Source: JBQLZQ01 sp052168355 (GTDB lineage Bacteria; Pseudomonadota; Alphaproteobacteria; DSM-16000; Inquilinaceae). Taken from it: a DNA stretch of 19,537 nucleotides. Numbering within the stretch: the first letter of the stretch is position 1; each line of letters starts with the position of its first letter. The notes under the pieces are model-generated. The model was given only the letters and a program-made list of their open reading frames with translations. It was not told where the DNA came from and searched no databases. Where the stretch lies: the NCBI GenBank assembly GCA_052168355.1, contig JBQLZQ010000021.1, positions 1 through 19,537 on the forward strand. Direction: 5' to 3'. Shown here piece after piece: positions 1 through 7,338 of this stretch. The translations under genes and the position numbers were made by a program.

Positions 1-9
1 GTCTTGCTT

Positions 10-178
10 CGACCCCGGCTCAGGGCCGGGGATCGTGTCTCTGTTTTTCCGGCGTCTGCGCCCGACGCGTTTCTCGGCGAGCCCCGCACGCGATGCGGGG
101 CCCGCGCCCATCGGTGCGGCCGCGCGAGACGCCAACGGCGCCGTCCTGCACCGACCCCGGCTCAGGGCCGGGGATCGT
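10..178. repeat. Tandem palindromic intergenic repeat (B-A-B hairpins)
   Basis: A 29-bp block occurs perfectly twice, at 10-38 and 150-178, 140 bp apart. Each copy contains hairpin B, CCCCGGC-tcagg-GCCGGGG, followed by ATCGTGT. Between them at 81-101 lies hairpin A, GCCCCGCA-cgcga-TGCGGGGC, with a perfect 8-bp stem. A diverged inverted relative is at 11244-11404, so this is a dispersed family rather than a local duplication. The block lies just downstream of the minus-strand gene that ends at 183. The hairpins could act as transcription terminators or mRNA 3' stabilisers for that gene, which is inference. The left limit of the array may lie outside the window. No coding potential is credible here. 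Confidence 0.8.
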
Positions 179-182
179 GTGT

Positions 183-2927
183 TCATGCGTCTGGGACGTC
201 TCCCTCCGCCGTCGCGACCGGCGGGTCCAGATCGACCGTCACCTTCATCAGGGACGGGTCTTCCGGCGTGCCGGCCACGGTGAAGCCCAGCTCTCGCGCC
301 ATTTGCAGCATCGTGGTGTTTTCGCGCAGGACCTCGCCGTGGATCTGGCGCAGGCCCCGGTCGCGGGCATAGGCGATGATCTCTTCCATCAGCAGGTAGC
401 CCAGCCCCTGACCCTTGAGGTCGGAACGGACCATGATTCCGTACTCGGCGCGCTCGTTGTCCGGGTCGGCGGCGATGCGCACGACGCCCAGCATTTCCTC
501 CCCGTCCTTAGGACCGTCCGAGACGCCGGCGGCGGCCGGTATCGTCGCAATCAGGGCCATCTCCCGGTCGTAGTCGATCTGGCTCAGGCGTGCCGCGACC
601 TCGTGGGTCAGGCGCTTCATCGGGGTGAAAAACCGCAGGCGGATGTCCTCCGCCGTCGACTTGCCCAGCATGGCCTGCAAAAGCGGCTCGTCCTCGGGCC
701 GGATGGGCCGGATGGTGCAGGCGCGTCCGTCGCGCAGGACCGCCCCCTTCTCGAGATGCTGGGGATAGGCGCGGATGGCCAGGCGCTTGGTGCCGGCGGG
801 CAGGGGCGGGCGCACCCGGATCCGTGCGTCGAGGGCCAGAACGCCGGTCTGACCGGCCAGCAGCGGGTTGATGTCGAGTTCGACCAGTTCCGACAGGTCG
901 CCGACCATCCGGGACAGCGCGATGAGAACCTCGGTGATGGCGTCCAGATCCGCCGGCGGGCGTGAGCGATAGCCCTGCAGCAGCTTCCAGACGCGGGTGC
1001 GGGCCATGGCGTCGCGCGCCAGGACATGGTTCAGCGGCGGCAGCGACACGGCCTTGTCGTCGACCACCTCCACCGCCGTCCCGCCCTGGCCGAACAGCAG
1101 CACCGGTCCGAACACGGCGTCGTCGGCGATGCCCAGGATCAGTTCGTGGGCGTCGGGCATGTCGGCCATGCGCTGAACGGTAAAGCCTTCGATGCGCGCG
1201 TCGGGCCGGGCTTTGGCAATGGACTCGGCCATGCGTTCAGCCGCTTCCGAAACCGCCTCCGGCGTCGTCAGACCCAACTGCACGCCGCCCAGGTCGGATT
1301 TGTGGGTGATGTCGGGCGACAGGATCTTCAGCGCCACCGGCCGGCCGATCCGGCGGGCCGCCTCGGCCGCTTCCGGCGCGTTGCCGACGATCACGGTCTC
1401 GACGGTCGGAATGCCGTAGGTTTCCAGAACCGCCTTGGCCTCGGGTTCGGTCAGCCAGGACCGCCCTTCCTTCAGCGCCGCGCCGATGATCCGGCGCGCC
1501 GCCTCGACATCGGGCGCCGTCTTCCCCACCGTGGCGGGCGGGGTCTGCATCAGCAGTTCCTGGTTCTGCTTGTAGCGGACCAGGTGCATGAAGGCGCGGA
1601 CCGCCTGGCTGGGGGTTTCGTAGCTGGGAATGCGGCGGCCGGCGAACAGGCGCCGCGCCTCGGCCGCCGCGCCCTCGCCCAGCCAGCTGGTCAGCACCGG
1701 GCCGCGGCCGCGCGCCTCCAGGGTCTCGACCACCGCCCGGGCCGCCTCCACGCTGTCGGCCACCGCCGTCGGGCAGTTGAGCACCAGCACCGCATCCTGG
1801 CCCGGATCGGACAGCAGGACCGACAGGGCGTCGGCATAGCGCCGGCCGGGCGCGTCGCCGATGATGTCGACCGGGTTGCCGTGCGACCAGGTCGGCGGCA
1901 GGGCGCGGTTCAGCGCCCGGACCGTGTCCTCCGACAGGTCGGCGACCACGCCGCCCTCGTCGTCCAGGGCCTCGGTCGCCAGCACGCCGATGCCGCCGCC
2001 GTTGGTCAGGATGGCCAGCCGCGGGCCGTCGATGCGCAGCCCGCTGGCCAGGGTCTCGACGGCGTCGAACAGCTCCGCCAGGTTGAACACGCGCAGCATC
2101 CCCGCCCGCCGGAACGCGGCGTCGTAGACGGCGTCCGACCCGGCCAGGGCGCCGGTGTGCGACGACGCGGCCCTGGCCGCGGCCGCGGTGCGCCCCGCCT
2201 TGATCACCACCACGGGCTTGCTGCGCGCCGCGGCGCGCGCGGCCGACATGAATTTGCGCGCGAAGGTCACCGATTCGACGTACAGCAGGATGGCGCGGGT
2301 TCCGGAATCGGCGGCCAGATAGTCCAGCAGATCACCGAAATCGACATCGGCCATGTTGCCCAGCGACACGATGTGGGAAAAGCCGATGCCCCGATGGGTG
2401 GCCCAGTCGACGATCGAGGTGGCGATCGCTCCGGACTGGCTGATAAAGGCAAGATCGCCCGGCAGCGGCGCGACGTGAACGAAGCTGGCGTTGACGTGAC
2501 CCTGGGGCACCATCAGCCCCAGGCAATTGGGCCCGACGATGCGCATCAGATGCGGCCGGGCGGCGTCCAGCATAAGCTGGGTCAGCGCCTTGCCCTCCGC
2601 GTCGCCGCCTTCGCCAAAGCCGGCGGTGATGACCACCGCCGCCTTGGTCCCGCGGGCGCCGAGTTCGGCGATCAGGCCCGGCACGGTGGCCGGCGGCGTG
2701 CACAGCACGGCCAGGTCCGGCGTGGTCGGCAGGGCCCCCACCGAGGGGTAGTTGACGGCGGAGCGGATCGATCGTTCATGCGGATTGACCGGCATGATGG
2801 GCCCGTCGAAGCCTCCGGTGAACAGGTTGGCGGCGACCACGGCGCCGATCGACCGGGGTTTGTTGCTGGCCCCGATCAGGGCGATCGATGCGGGTTTGAA
2901 CAGCCGGTCGAGGTTGCGGACGCTCAT
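183..2927 (-). CDS. Fused NDP-forming acyl-CoA synthetase / GNAT acetyltransferase (Pat-like)
   Basis: This 914-aa protein has the architecture of the PatZ/Pka protein-lysine acetyltransferases. An N-terminal CoA-binding Rossmann domain (about 5-130, IALIGASNKPRSIG) is followed by succinyl-CoA-ligase-like domains (about 145-460). These include GPNCLG near 132, ISQSGA near 162 and SSHTGALAG with His257, at the place of the phosphohistidine of ADP-forming acyl-CoA synthetases. An ATP-grasp domain follows (about 485-720, ALKILSPDITHKSDLGGV), then a GNAT domain (about 735-890) with the acetyl-CoA loop RSDLKGQGLG. Known members acetylate lysines of acyl-CoA synthetases. Because His257 and the ATP-grasp domain appear intact, real acyl-CoA synthetase activity is also possible. 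The start at 2927 follows the ppa stop by 43 nt on the same strand, suggesting co-transcription. The last codons run into the adjoining palindromic repeat region. Confidence 0.9.
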   Translation of the reverse strand: MSVRNLDRLFKPASIALIGASNKPRSIGAVVAANLFTGGFDGPIMPVNPHERSIRSAVNYPSVGALPTTPDLAVLCTPPATVPGLIAELGARGTKAAVVITAGFGEGGDAEGKALTQLMLDAARPHLMRIVGPNCLGLMVPQGHVNASFVHVAPLPGDLAFISQSGAIATSIVDWATHRGIGFSHIVSLGNMADVDFGDLLDYLAADSGTRAILLYVESVTFARKFMSAARAAARSKPVVVIKAGRTAAAARAASSHTGALAGSDAVYDAAFRRAGMLRVFNLAELFDAVETLASGLRIDGPRLAILTNGGGIGVLATEALDDEGGVVADLSEDTVRALNRALPPTWSHGNPVDIIGDAPGRRYADALSVLLSDPGQDAVLVLNCPTAVADSVEAARAVVETLEARGRGPVLTSWLGEGAAAEARRLFAGRRIPSYETPSQAVRAFMHLVRYKQNQELLMQTPPATVGKTAPDVEAARRIIGAALKEGRSWLTEPEAKAVLETYGIPTVETVIVGNAPEAAEAARRIGRPVALKILSPDITHKSDLGGVQLGLTTPEAVSEAAERMAESIAKARPDARIEGFTVQRMADMPDAHELILGIADDAVFGPVLLFGQGGTAVEVVDDKAVSLPPLNHVLARDAMARTRVWKLLQGYRSRPPADLDAITEVLIALSRMVGDLSELVELDINPLLAGQTGVLALDARIRVRPPLPAGTKRLAIRAYPQHLEKGAVLRDGRACTIRPIRPEDEPLLQAMLGKSTAEDIRLRFFTPMKRLTHEVAARLSQIDYDREMALIATIPAAAGVSDGPKDGEEMLGVVRIAADPDNERAEYGIMVRSDLKGQGLGYLLMEEIIAYARDRGLRQIHGEVLRENTTMLQMARELGFTVAGTPEDPSLMKVTVDLDPPVATAEGDVPDA

Positions 2928-2970
2928 CGCTGCACGGTCCGGTTTGGGTTTCCGCCGGGGCGGGGCGTCG

Positions 2971-3507
2971 TCAGTCGGGCGCCTGTCGCGCCCGTTCCAC
3001 GCCCTTCTGGATCATCTCCGCCGCTTCGTGGGATTCGCCCCAGCGCAGGATGCGGGACCACTTGCCCTTCTCCAGATCCTTGTAGTGGGTAAAGAAGTGG
3101 GCGACCTGATCGATCAGGATGGCGGGCAGGTCCCGGTAGGACGTGATGTCGGTGTAGTAGGGATGCAGCTTGTCGATGGGCACCGCCAGGATCTTCTCGT
3201 CGTCGCCGGCCTCGTCCTCCATCACCAGGACGCCCACCGGCCGCGACCGCATGACCGCGCCCGGCATCACCGCCACCCGGCCCATGACGATCACGTCCAC
3301 CGGGTCGCCGTCGCCCGACAGGGTATGCGGAATGAAGCCGTAATTGCCCGGATAATGCATGGCGGTGTGCAGGAACCGGTCGACGAACATGGCGCCGGAC
3401 TTCTTGTCCAGCTCGTACTTGACCGGGTCGCCGCCGACCGGGTTCTCGATGATGACGTTGACGTCCCAGGGCGGGGCGAAGCCGACCGGGATGCTGGCGA
3501 GGTCCAT
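2971..3507 (-). CDS. ppa: Family I inorganic pyrophosphatase
   Basis: A soluble 178-aa cytoplasmic enzyme that hydrolyses pyrophosphate to phosphate, pulling biosynthetic reactions forward. The family I signature DGDPVDV is present, with metal-binding Asp66, Asp68 and Asp71 matching E. coli Asp65, 67 and 70. The early motif PVKYELDK (28-35) holds substrate Lys and Glu. RFLHTAMHYPGNYGFIP follows, and DDEKILAVP (102-110) supplies further Asp and Lys residues. The length matches bacterial hexameric PPases of about 175 aa. The gene is first in a probable two-gene minus-strand unit with the acyl-CoA synthetase/acetyltransferase. Its promoter should lie in the 213-bp gap (3508-3720) shared with the divergent solute-binding protein gene; I cannot place it with confidence. 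Confidence 0.97.
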   Translation of the reverse strand: MDLASIPVGFAPPWDVNVIIENPVGGDPVKYELDKKSGAMFVDRFLHTAMHYPGNYGFIPHTLSGDGDPVDVIVMGRVAVMPGAVMRSRPVGVLVMEDEAGDDEKILAVPIDKLHPYYTDITSYRDLPAILIDQVAHFFTHYKDLEKGKWSRILRWGESHEAAEMIQKGVERARQAPD

Positions 3508-3720
3508 GACGAAACCTGTTGTATGTCTGAGGAATTTCGACGCGGGCCGACCTTACGCCAAAGCGGTTCCCGTTGGCCATGCTGCATGTGCGAAAGATCG
3601 TCGCGTCCTTGTCCGCTGCCTCCGCGACCGTCCCCGGCCTTGGGAGCCGGCGCCAGGATCTGCTTGCGTCGGCCACGCGGCTTTCGGAAACTGTGGCGTG
3701 TCTTACGCCGATTTGCCCGG

Positions 3721-5544
3721 ATGAAGAACCGATCCATGACCCATTCGCGCCGCGCCGCCGCCGCCGGACTGGCCGCTGTCTTCTGGTTGGCCGGCGGTGT
3801 TTCCCACGCCCAGGAGACGGGTCCGCAACATGGCATCGCCATGCACGGCGCGCCGGCGCTGGATGCCGACGCGACCCATCAGCGCTACGCCAATCCCGAC
3901 GCGCCCAAGGGCGGAAGGCTCAGCCGCGCGGTTTCCGGCAGCTTCGACAGTCTGAACCCGTTCATCGTCCAGGGAACGCCGGGGGCCGGGGTCGCCGAGT
4001 ATCATTTCCCGACCCTGATGTCGCGGTCGTGGGACGAGCCCTTCACGCTCTACGGCTATGTCGCCCAAACCATCGAAACGCCGCCCGACCGGTCGTCGGT
4101 CACTTTCGAGGTTCATCCCGACGCCCGGTTCCATGACGATACGCCCATTACCGTGGACGACGTCGTGTTTTCGATGGAAACGCTGCGCGAAAAGGGAACG
4201 CCGGGCCAGCGGCGCAACTATGGCCGCATCGCCCGGGTCGAGCGGCTGGATGCGCGGACCGTACGCTTCGTCTTCAATGACGAGGCCGATCGCGAAACGC
4301 CGCTGATCATCGGGCTGATGCCGGTGCTCAGCAAGGCCTACTACACCGACCATCCGTTCGATCAGACCAGTCTGGAGATCCCTCTTGGCGGCGGGCCCTA
4401 CCGGATCGCGTCGGTCGATCCCGGACGGTCGATCCGGTATGAGCGGGTGGAGGATTGGTGGGGCGAGGATCTGCCGGCGTTTCGCGGCCATAACAATTTC
4501 GACCGCCTCGATTTCGAATACTACCGGGACGGGGCCATCGAGCTCGAGGCGTTCAAGGCCGGCGAGTACAATTACCGGCTGGAGTTCAATCCGGACCGCT
4601 GGGCCACGGGGTACGACTTTCCCGCGGCGCGCGACGGTCGGGTGACGTTGATGATCGCGCCGCACAGCCGACCGCTGGGGATGCGCGCCTTTGCCTTCAA
4701 CACGCGCCGCGACCTGTTCCAGGATATTCGCGTGCGTCAGGCGGTGGGTCTGGCCTTCGACTTCGAGTGGGTGAACCGTAACTATCTGCGCGGCGCCTAC
4801 AAGCGCACCGACAGCTACTTCGTCAATTCCGAGCTGGCGGCGCGGGGGGTTCCCGAGGGCGCGGAACTGGCGCTGCTGGAACCGTTCCGCGACCGGCTGC
4901 CCGAAACCCTGTTCACCACGCCGTTCGCGGTGCCCGAAAGCGACGGCAGCGGCAACATCCGCGGCAATCTGCGCGAGGCGTCGCGGCTGTTGGAGGAGTC
5001 GGGCTGGGTCGTGCGCGACGGCGCGCGGGTTAATGCCGAAACCGGGCAGCCCTTCGCCTTCGAGATCCTGCTCAACAGCGCCAGCGACGAACGCGTCGCC
5101 CTGGCCCTGGCGGAAAACTTGTCACGCCTGGGAATCGAGGCGGAGGTGCGGACGGTCGACAGCGCCCAGTACACCGGGCGCAGCGACAATTACGATTTCG
5201 ACATGATCATCCATTGGTGGCGTGAATCGCTGTCGCCGGGGGCGGAGCAGAATTTCTATTGGGGCAGCACCTCGGCCGATACGCCGGGCACGCGCAATTA
5301 TGCCGGGATCAAGGATCCGGTGGTCGATGCCCTGGCGGCCCAGGTGGCCGACGCGGAAGATCGCGACGCGCTGGTGACCGCGGTCCGGGCGTTGGACCGG
5401 GTGCTGCTGCACGGCCATTACGTCATTCCGCTCTATCACACCGATGTCGACCGCATCGCCTATTGGGGCAATCTCGGCTTTGTCGACACGGTTCCCCTCT
5501 ATGGCCAGATCTCAACGGTGAACGCATGGTGGCAGGAACCCTGA
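3721..5544 (+). CDS. YejA-type periplasmic solute-binding protein (ABC transporter, family 5)
   Basis: The 607-aa protein begins with a Sec signal peptide: basic start, hydrophobic stretch AAAAGLAAVFWLAGG, and a likely cut after SHA near residue 30. The mature part has hallmarks of the YejA/oligopeptide (SBP_bac_5) family: YANPDAPKGG near 50, SFDSLNPFIVQGTPGAG near 75, and VTFEVHPDARFHDDTPITVDDVVFS near 120. Such proteins bind peptides, or microcin C in E. coli YejA, and deliver them to an inner-membrane ABC permease. No permease or ATPase genes are adjacent, so it is an orphan here and must share a transporter encoded elsewhere. ATG 3721 was chosen; ATG 3736, five codons later, is equally possible, as neither has a strong ribosome-binding site. 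The 3' end overlaps the next gene by 19 nt. Confidence 0.92.
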   Translation: MKNRSMTHSRRAAAAGLAAVFWLAGGVSHAQETGPQHGIAMHGAPALDADATHQRYANPDAPKGGRLSRAVSGSFDSLNPFIVQGTPGAGVAEYHFPTLMSRSWDEPFTLYGYVAQTIETPPDRSSVTFEVHPDARFHDDTPITVDDVVFSMETLREKGTPGQRRNYGRIARVERLDARTVRFVFNDEADRETPLIIGLMPVLSKAYYTDHPFDQTSLEIPLGGGPYRIASVDPGRSIRYERVEDWWGEDLPAFRGHNNFDRLDFEYYRDGAIELEAFKAGEYNYRLEFNPDRWATGYDFPAARDGRVTLMIAPHSRPLGMRAFAFNTRRDLFQDIRVRQAVGLAFDFEWVNRNYLRGAYKRTDSYFVNSELAARGVPEGAELALLEPFRDRLPETLFTTPFAVPESDGSGNIRGNLREASRLLEESGWVVRDGARVNAETGQPFAFEILLNSASDERVALALAENLSRLGIEAEVRTVDSAQYTGRSDNYDFDMIIHWWRESLSPGAEQNFYWGSTSADTPGTRNYAGIKDPVVDALAAQVADAEDRDALVTAVRALDRVLLHGHYVIPLYHTDVDRIAYWGNLGFVDTVPLYGQISTVNAWWQEP

Positions 5545-6137
5545 CGATCCATCGGCCGGGCCGGGTCCGGCCGGGCGGGTCGGCCCCCCGGATCGGCGCG
5601 CCGTCGCGGCGCCCGCCCGGCGCCTGGGGACGCCGTGGGCGGGCACCGGTCATCTGGGCCGGCGCGTCCCGGCACGCCGCGCTCGACCGGGCCAAGGCCC
5701 TGCTGGATGCCAGCCTGGCGGAAAACATCCCGCTGGGCCGGCTGGCGCTGCTGGTCGGGCTGGGGCCGTCCCGGCTGTCCGAACTGTTCCGGCAGGCTGA
5801 AGGGGTGGGGCCCCACGGCTATCTCATCCGGCGGCGGGTGGACCAGGCGCGGCGGCTCCTGGAACAGGGCGGGACGCCGGCCGACGTGGCGGCGGCGTGC
5901 GGCTTCGCCGACCAGAGCCACCTGACACGGGCGCTGAAAAAACGCACCGGCCTGACACCCGGACGCATCGCCCGGCAGGCGGCGCGGGACGGGAAGGACC
6001 GTAAGAACGTTCAAGATCGCCCCGACGGCGGCGGGATAGGGTCGGGGTCTTCCGCCCCCGAACCGAAAGTCCCCGCCCGCGAACGGCGGGTGAGGTCGAT
6101 ACGGGCTTGGGATAAGTCACGGACCCGGTTGCCGTGA
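5526..6137 (+). CDS. Short AraC-family DNA-binding protein without sensor domain
   Basis: Residues about 50-150 form a standard AraC/XylS C-terminal domain with two helix-turn-helix motifs: first around IPLGRLALLVGLGPSRLSEL, second around ADVAAACGFADQSHLTRAL, followed by the family ending KKRTGLTPGR. The first 48 residues are a low-complexity Arg/Pro/Gly stretch, so the usual 150-200-aa sensor domain is absent, and the 125 bp before the HTH leaves no room for one. From residue 159 on, the tail is encoded by the 79-bp direct repeat at 6000-6078 and following DNA, so the original end was probably earlier. Start ATG 5526 overlaps the preceding gene by 19 nt; a later start is possible. It may regulate the neighbouring binding-protein gene, or be a decaying remnant. 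Confidence 0.7.
   Translation: MVAGTLTIHRPGRVRPGGSAPRIGAPSRRPPGAWGRRGRAPVIWAGASRHAALDRAKALLDASLAENIPLGRLALLVGLGPSRLSELFRQAEGVGPHGYLIRRRVDQARRLLEQGGTPADVAAACGFADQSHLTRALKKRTGLTPGRIARQAARDGKDRKNVQDRPDGGGIGSGSSAPEPKVPARERRVRSIRAWDKSRTRLP
6000..6078 (+). repeat. 79-bp direct repeat, left copy
   Basis: This stretch is identical over 79 bases to 7339-7417, in the same orientation, 1,339 bp apart. It contains nested inverted repeats: TCGGGG (6042-6047) with CCCCGA (6056-6061), and GGCGGG (6030-6035) with CCCGCC (6072-6077). This copy lies inside the 3' end of the AraC-type reading frame. The other copy ends exactly at the base before the ClpP-type start codon. Together they bracket the cupin and BrnT/BrnA genes. 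Confidence 0.9.
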
Positions 6138-6212
6138 AGGCGTGAAGATCACGCTGCGCATCGGCATGCGGGGGTCGTGTCATCCTGACTCTCCGATCGG
6201 AAGAGAACAATC

Positions 6213-6668
6213 ATGCCCAAGATCGATATAGCCGCCGTGCCGGCGCGCAAAGGCACGGGCTATCCGCCGCAGTTTAACGCACCGTGTGCCGAGCGCGTAC
6301 GGCAGCGGCTGGGCGACGCCGGAGGGCTCACGGATTTCGGGGTCAATCTCATGCGCCTGCCGCCCGGCAACTGGTCGAGCCAGCGCCACTGGCACTCCCA
6401 CGAAGACGAGTTTGTTTTCCTGCTCGAAGGCGAGCTCACGCTGATTGAGGATGGCGGCGAGACGGTGCTGCGCGCGGGCGACTGCGCGGCATTCGCCAAG
6501 GGCTCCGGCAACGGTCACCACCTGATCAACAAATCGGACGCGATGGCGGTCTATCTGGAAGTCGGCTCGCGCCAGCCCGATGACGTCACGACGTGCTCTG
6601 ACATCGACATGATGAGCACCAACGCCGACGGCCGGTTCGTGCACAAGGATGGCACAGCCTATTCCTAG
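6213..6668 (+). CDS. Cupin-domain protein
   Basis: A small single-domain cupin of 151 aa. Cupin motif 1 is HWHSHEDEFVFLLEG (59-73), offering His59, His61, His63 and Glu66 as metal ligands. Motif 2 is GDCAAFAKGSGNGHHLIN (89-106), with His102/103. The C-terminal region, VYLEVGSRQPDD and later HKDGTAY, is typical of the stand-alone cupins found across proteobacteria. These bind a metal in a beta-barrel, but substrates vary and no specific reaction can be assigned. GGAAGAG about 10 nt upstream of ATG 6213 is a plausible ribosome-binding site. The gene lies within the segment bounded by the 79-bp direct repeats, so it probably arrived with the toxin-antitoxin pair. Confidence 0.88.
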   Translation: MPKIDIAAVPARKGTGYPPQFNAPCAERVRQRLGDAGGLTDFGVNLMRLPPGNWSSQRHWHSHEDEFVFLLEGELTLIEDGGETVLRAGDCAAFAKGSGNGHHLINKSDAMAVYLEVGSRQPDDVTTCSDIDMMSTNADGRFVHKDGTAYS

Positions 6669-6782
6669 TCCGACGAGCCATGCCAATCCTGGGCGCGAAG
6701 CCGTCGTCGCGCGGTAACGCGGGCGCAGCGCGCATTTTCATGGCGTGGTCCGCCGCTTCGCCGTCAGCGCCCTATCTTCGGC

Positions 6783-6998
6783 TTATTGCAGGCGTTCGGC
6801 GATCCAAAGCTTGATGAGCGACTGGCGGGTCACCCCCAGATGTTTTGCGCGCCGGTCCAGCCCCTCCACGACCCAGGCGGGGAAATCCACATTCACCCGT
6901 TTCAAGTCGGTGTTGGGACGTTTGGCCCTGGTCCACTCCACGTGATCGCTTACGTCCTCGCCGGCATCGAACTTCCGGTCGAATTCAGAGGCTTTCAT
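6783..6998 (-). CDS. brnA: BrnA-type antitoxin (ribbon-helix-helix)
   Basis: A 71-aa protein with an acidic N-terminal arm and a C-terminal ribbon-helix-helix segment, KRVNVDFPAWVVEGLDRR then HLGVTRQSLIKLWIAERL (about 33-70). This fits BrnA-type antitoxins, which bind and neutralise BrnT and bind DNA to repress their own operon. The start ATG 6998 overlaps the upstream toxin stop (6985) by 14 nt, and toxin-first order with overlap is the usual brnTA layout. A longer reading frame starts at 7067, but its extra 23 residues are entirely antisense to nothing useful and overlap brnT codons, so the internal Met beginning MKASEF was chosen. Assignment rests on context and fold pattern. Confidence 0.82.
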   Translation of the reverse strand: MKASEFDRKFDAGEDVSDHVEWTRAKRPNTDLKRVNVDFPAWVVEGLDRRAKHLGVTRQSLIKLWIAERLQ

Positions 6999-7248
6999 AG
7001 CGTTCGATCTCCTGCTTTCGGGCCCGGCGCACCAAAATAATCCGGATGCGATCGCCGCGATGAACACAGATCGCGGCCCAGTGATTGTCGCGGACCTTGC
7101 CGATCACCAAAAAACGGAGCTCGTCGTCGGTATTGGCCGGCGCTTCCAGCAGCCACGGATCGGTCCAGATTTCCTGCGCTTCTTCGAAATCCATGCCGTG
7201 ATCGGTCTTGTTCGCGGCGCTTTTTTCGGGGTCGTACTCGAAGAACAT
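6985..7248 (-). CDS. brnT: BrnT-type ribonuclease toxin
   Basis: An 87-aa protein matching the BrnT (DUF497) family. It begins FFEYDPEKSAANKTDHGMDF, the usual N-terminal FEWD-x-x-K-x-x-x-N-x-x-K-HG signature, followed by FEEAQEIWTDP. A central VIGKVRDNHWAAICVHRGDRIRIILVRRARKQEIERYE corresponds to the family's G-x-V and R-I-I-x-x-R-R-A-x-x-x-E-x-x-x-Y ending. Known BrnT proteins are RelE-fold RNases that stop translation under stress and are neutralised by BrnA. Start ATG 7248 matches the family N-terminus. There is no Shine-Dalgarno sequence and the upstream 50 bp are strikingly AT-rich, so translation may be leaderless. It lies inside the 79-bp-repeat-bounded cassette. Confidence 0.88.
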   Translation of the reverse strand: MFFEYDPEKSAANKTDHGMDFEEAQEIWTDPWLLEAPANTDDELRFLVIGKVRDNHWAAICVHRGDRIRIILVRRARKQEIERYESL

Positions 7249-7276
7249 GGATAAATATAGTATAATAATTATCCAT
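7247..7276 (-). promoter_or_regulatory. AT-rich inverted repeat over brnT start (putative BrnA/BrnTA operator)
   Basis: A 30-bp inverted repeat with perfect 8-bp arms, ATGGATAA and TTATCCAT, and a 14-nt AT-only-but-one centre. One arm includes the brnT start codon. On the minus strand the centre offers a TATACT-like -10 about 10 nt before the ATG, which would give a leaderless or nearly leaderless transcript; I find no good -35. BrnTA operons are known to be autorepressed through DNA binding by BrnA or the complex, so an operator here is expected. The exact role is inferred. The base composition stands out sharply from the surrounding GC-rich DNA. Confidence 0.5.
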
Positions 7277-7338
7277 TTTCGATGTGTATTGGATTTGGCA
7301 ACCGATCTTCCCCGCATATCCGGGAAGCCGAGCCAAAT

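Noticed and set aside
10..178. CRISPR-like array because of a 29-bp repeated block
   Set aside because: Only two copies, 140 bp apart, with internal hairpins and a related inverted copy elsewhere; spacing and structure do not fit CRISPR.
1026..3092. Long plus-strand open frame opposite the acyl-CoA synthetase gene
   Set aside because: Composition is Arg/Gly/His/Gln-rich with no domain pattern; it is the high-GC antisense shadow of a well-supported gene.
6783..7067. 94-aa longer version of the BrnA antitoxin
   Set aside because: The extra N-terminal 23 residues do not resemble the family and would overlap most of the toxin's 3' end; ATG 6998 gives the usual short toxin-antitoxin overlap.
7060..7254. 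Plus-strand ORF opposite brnT
   Set aside because: Shadow of the toxin gene; no motif and no ribosome-binding site.
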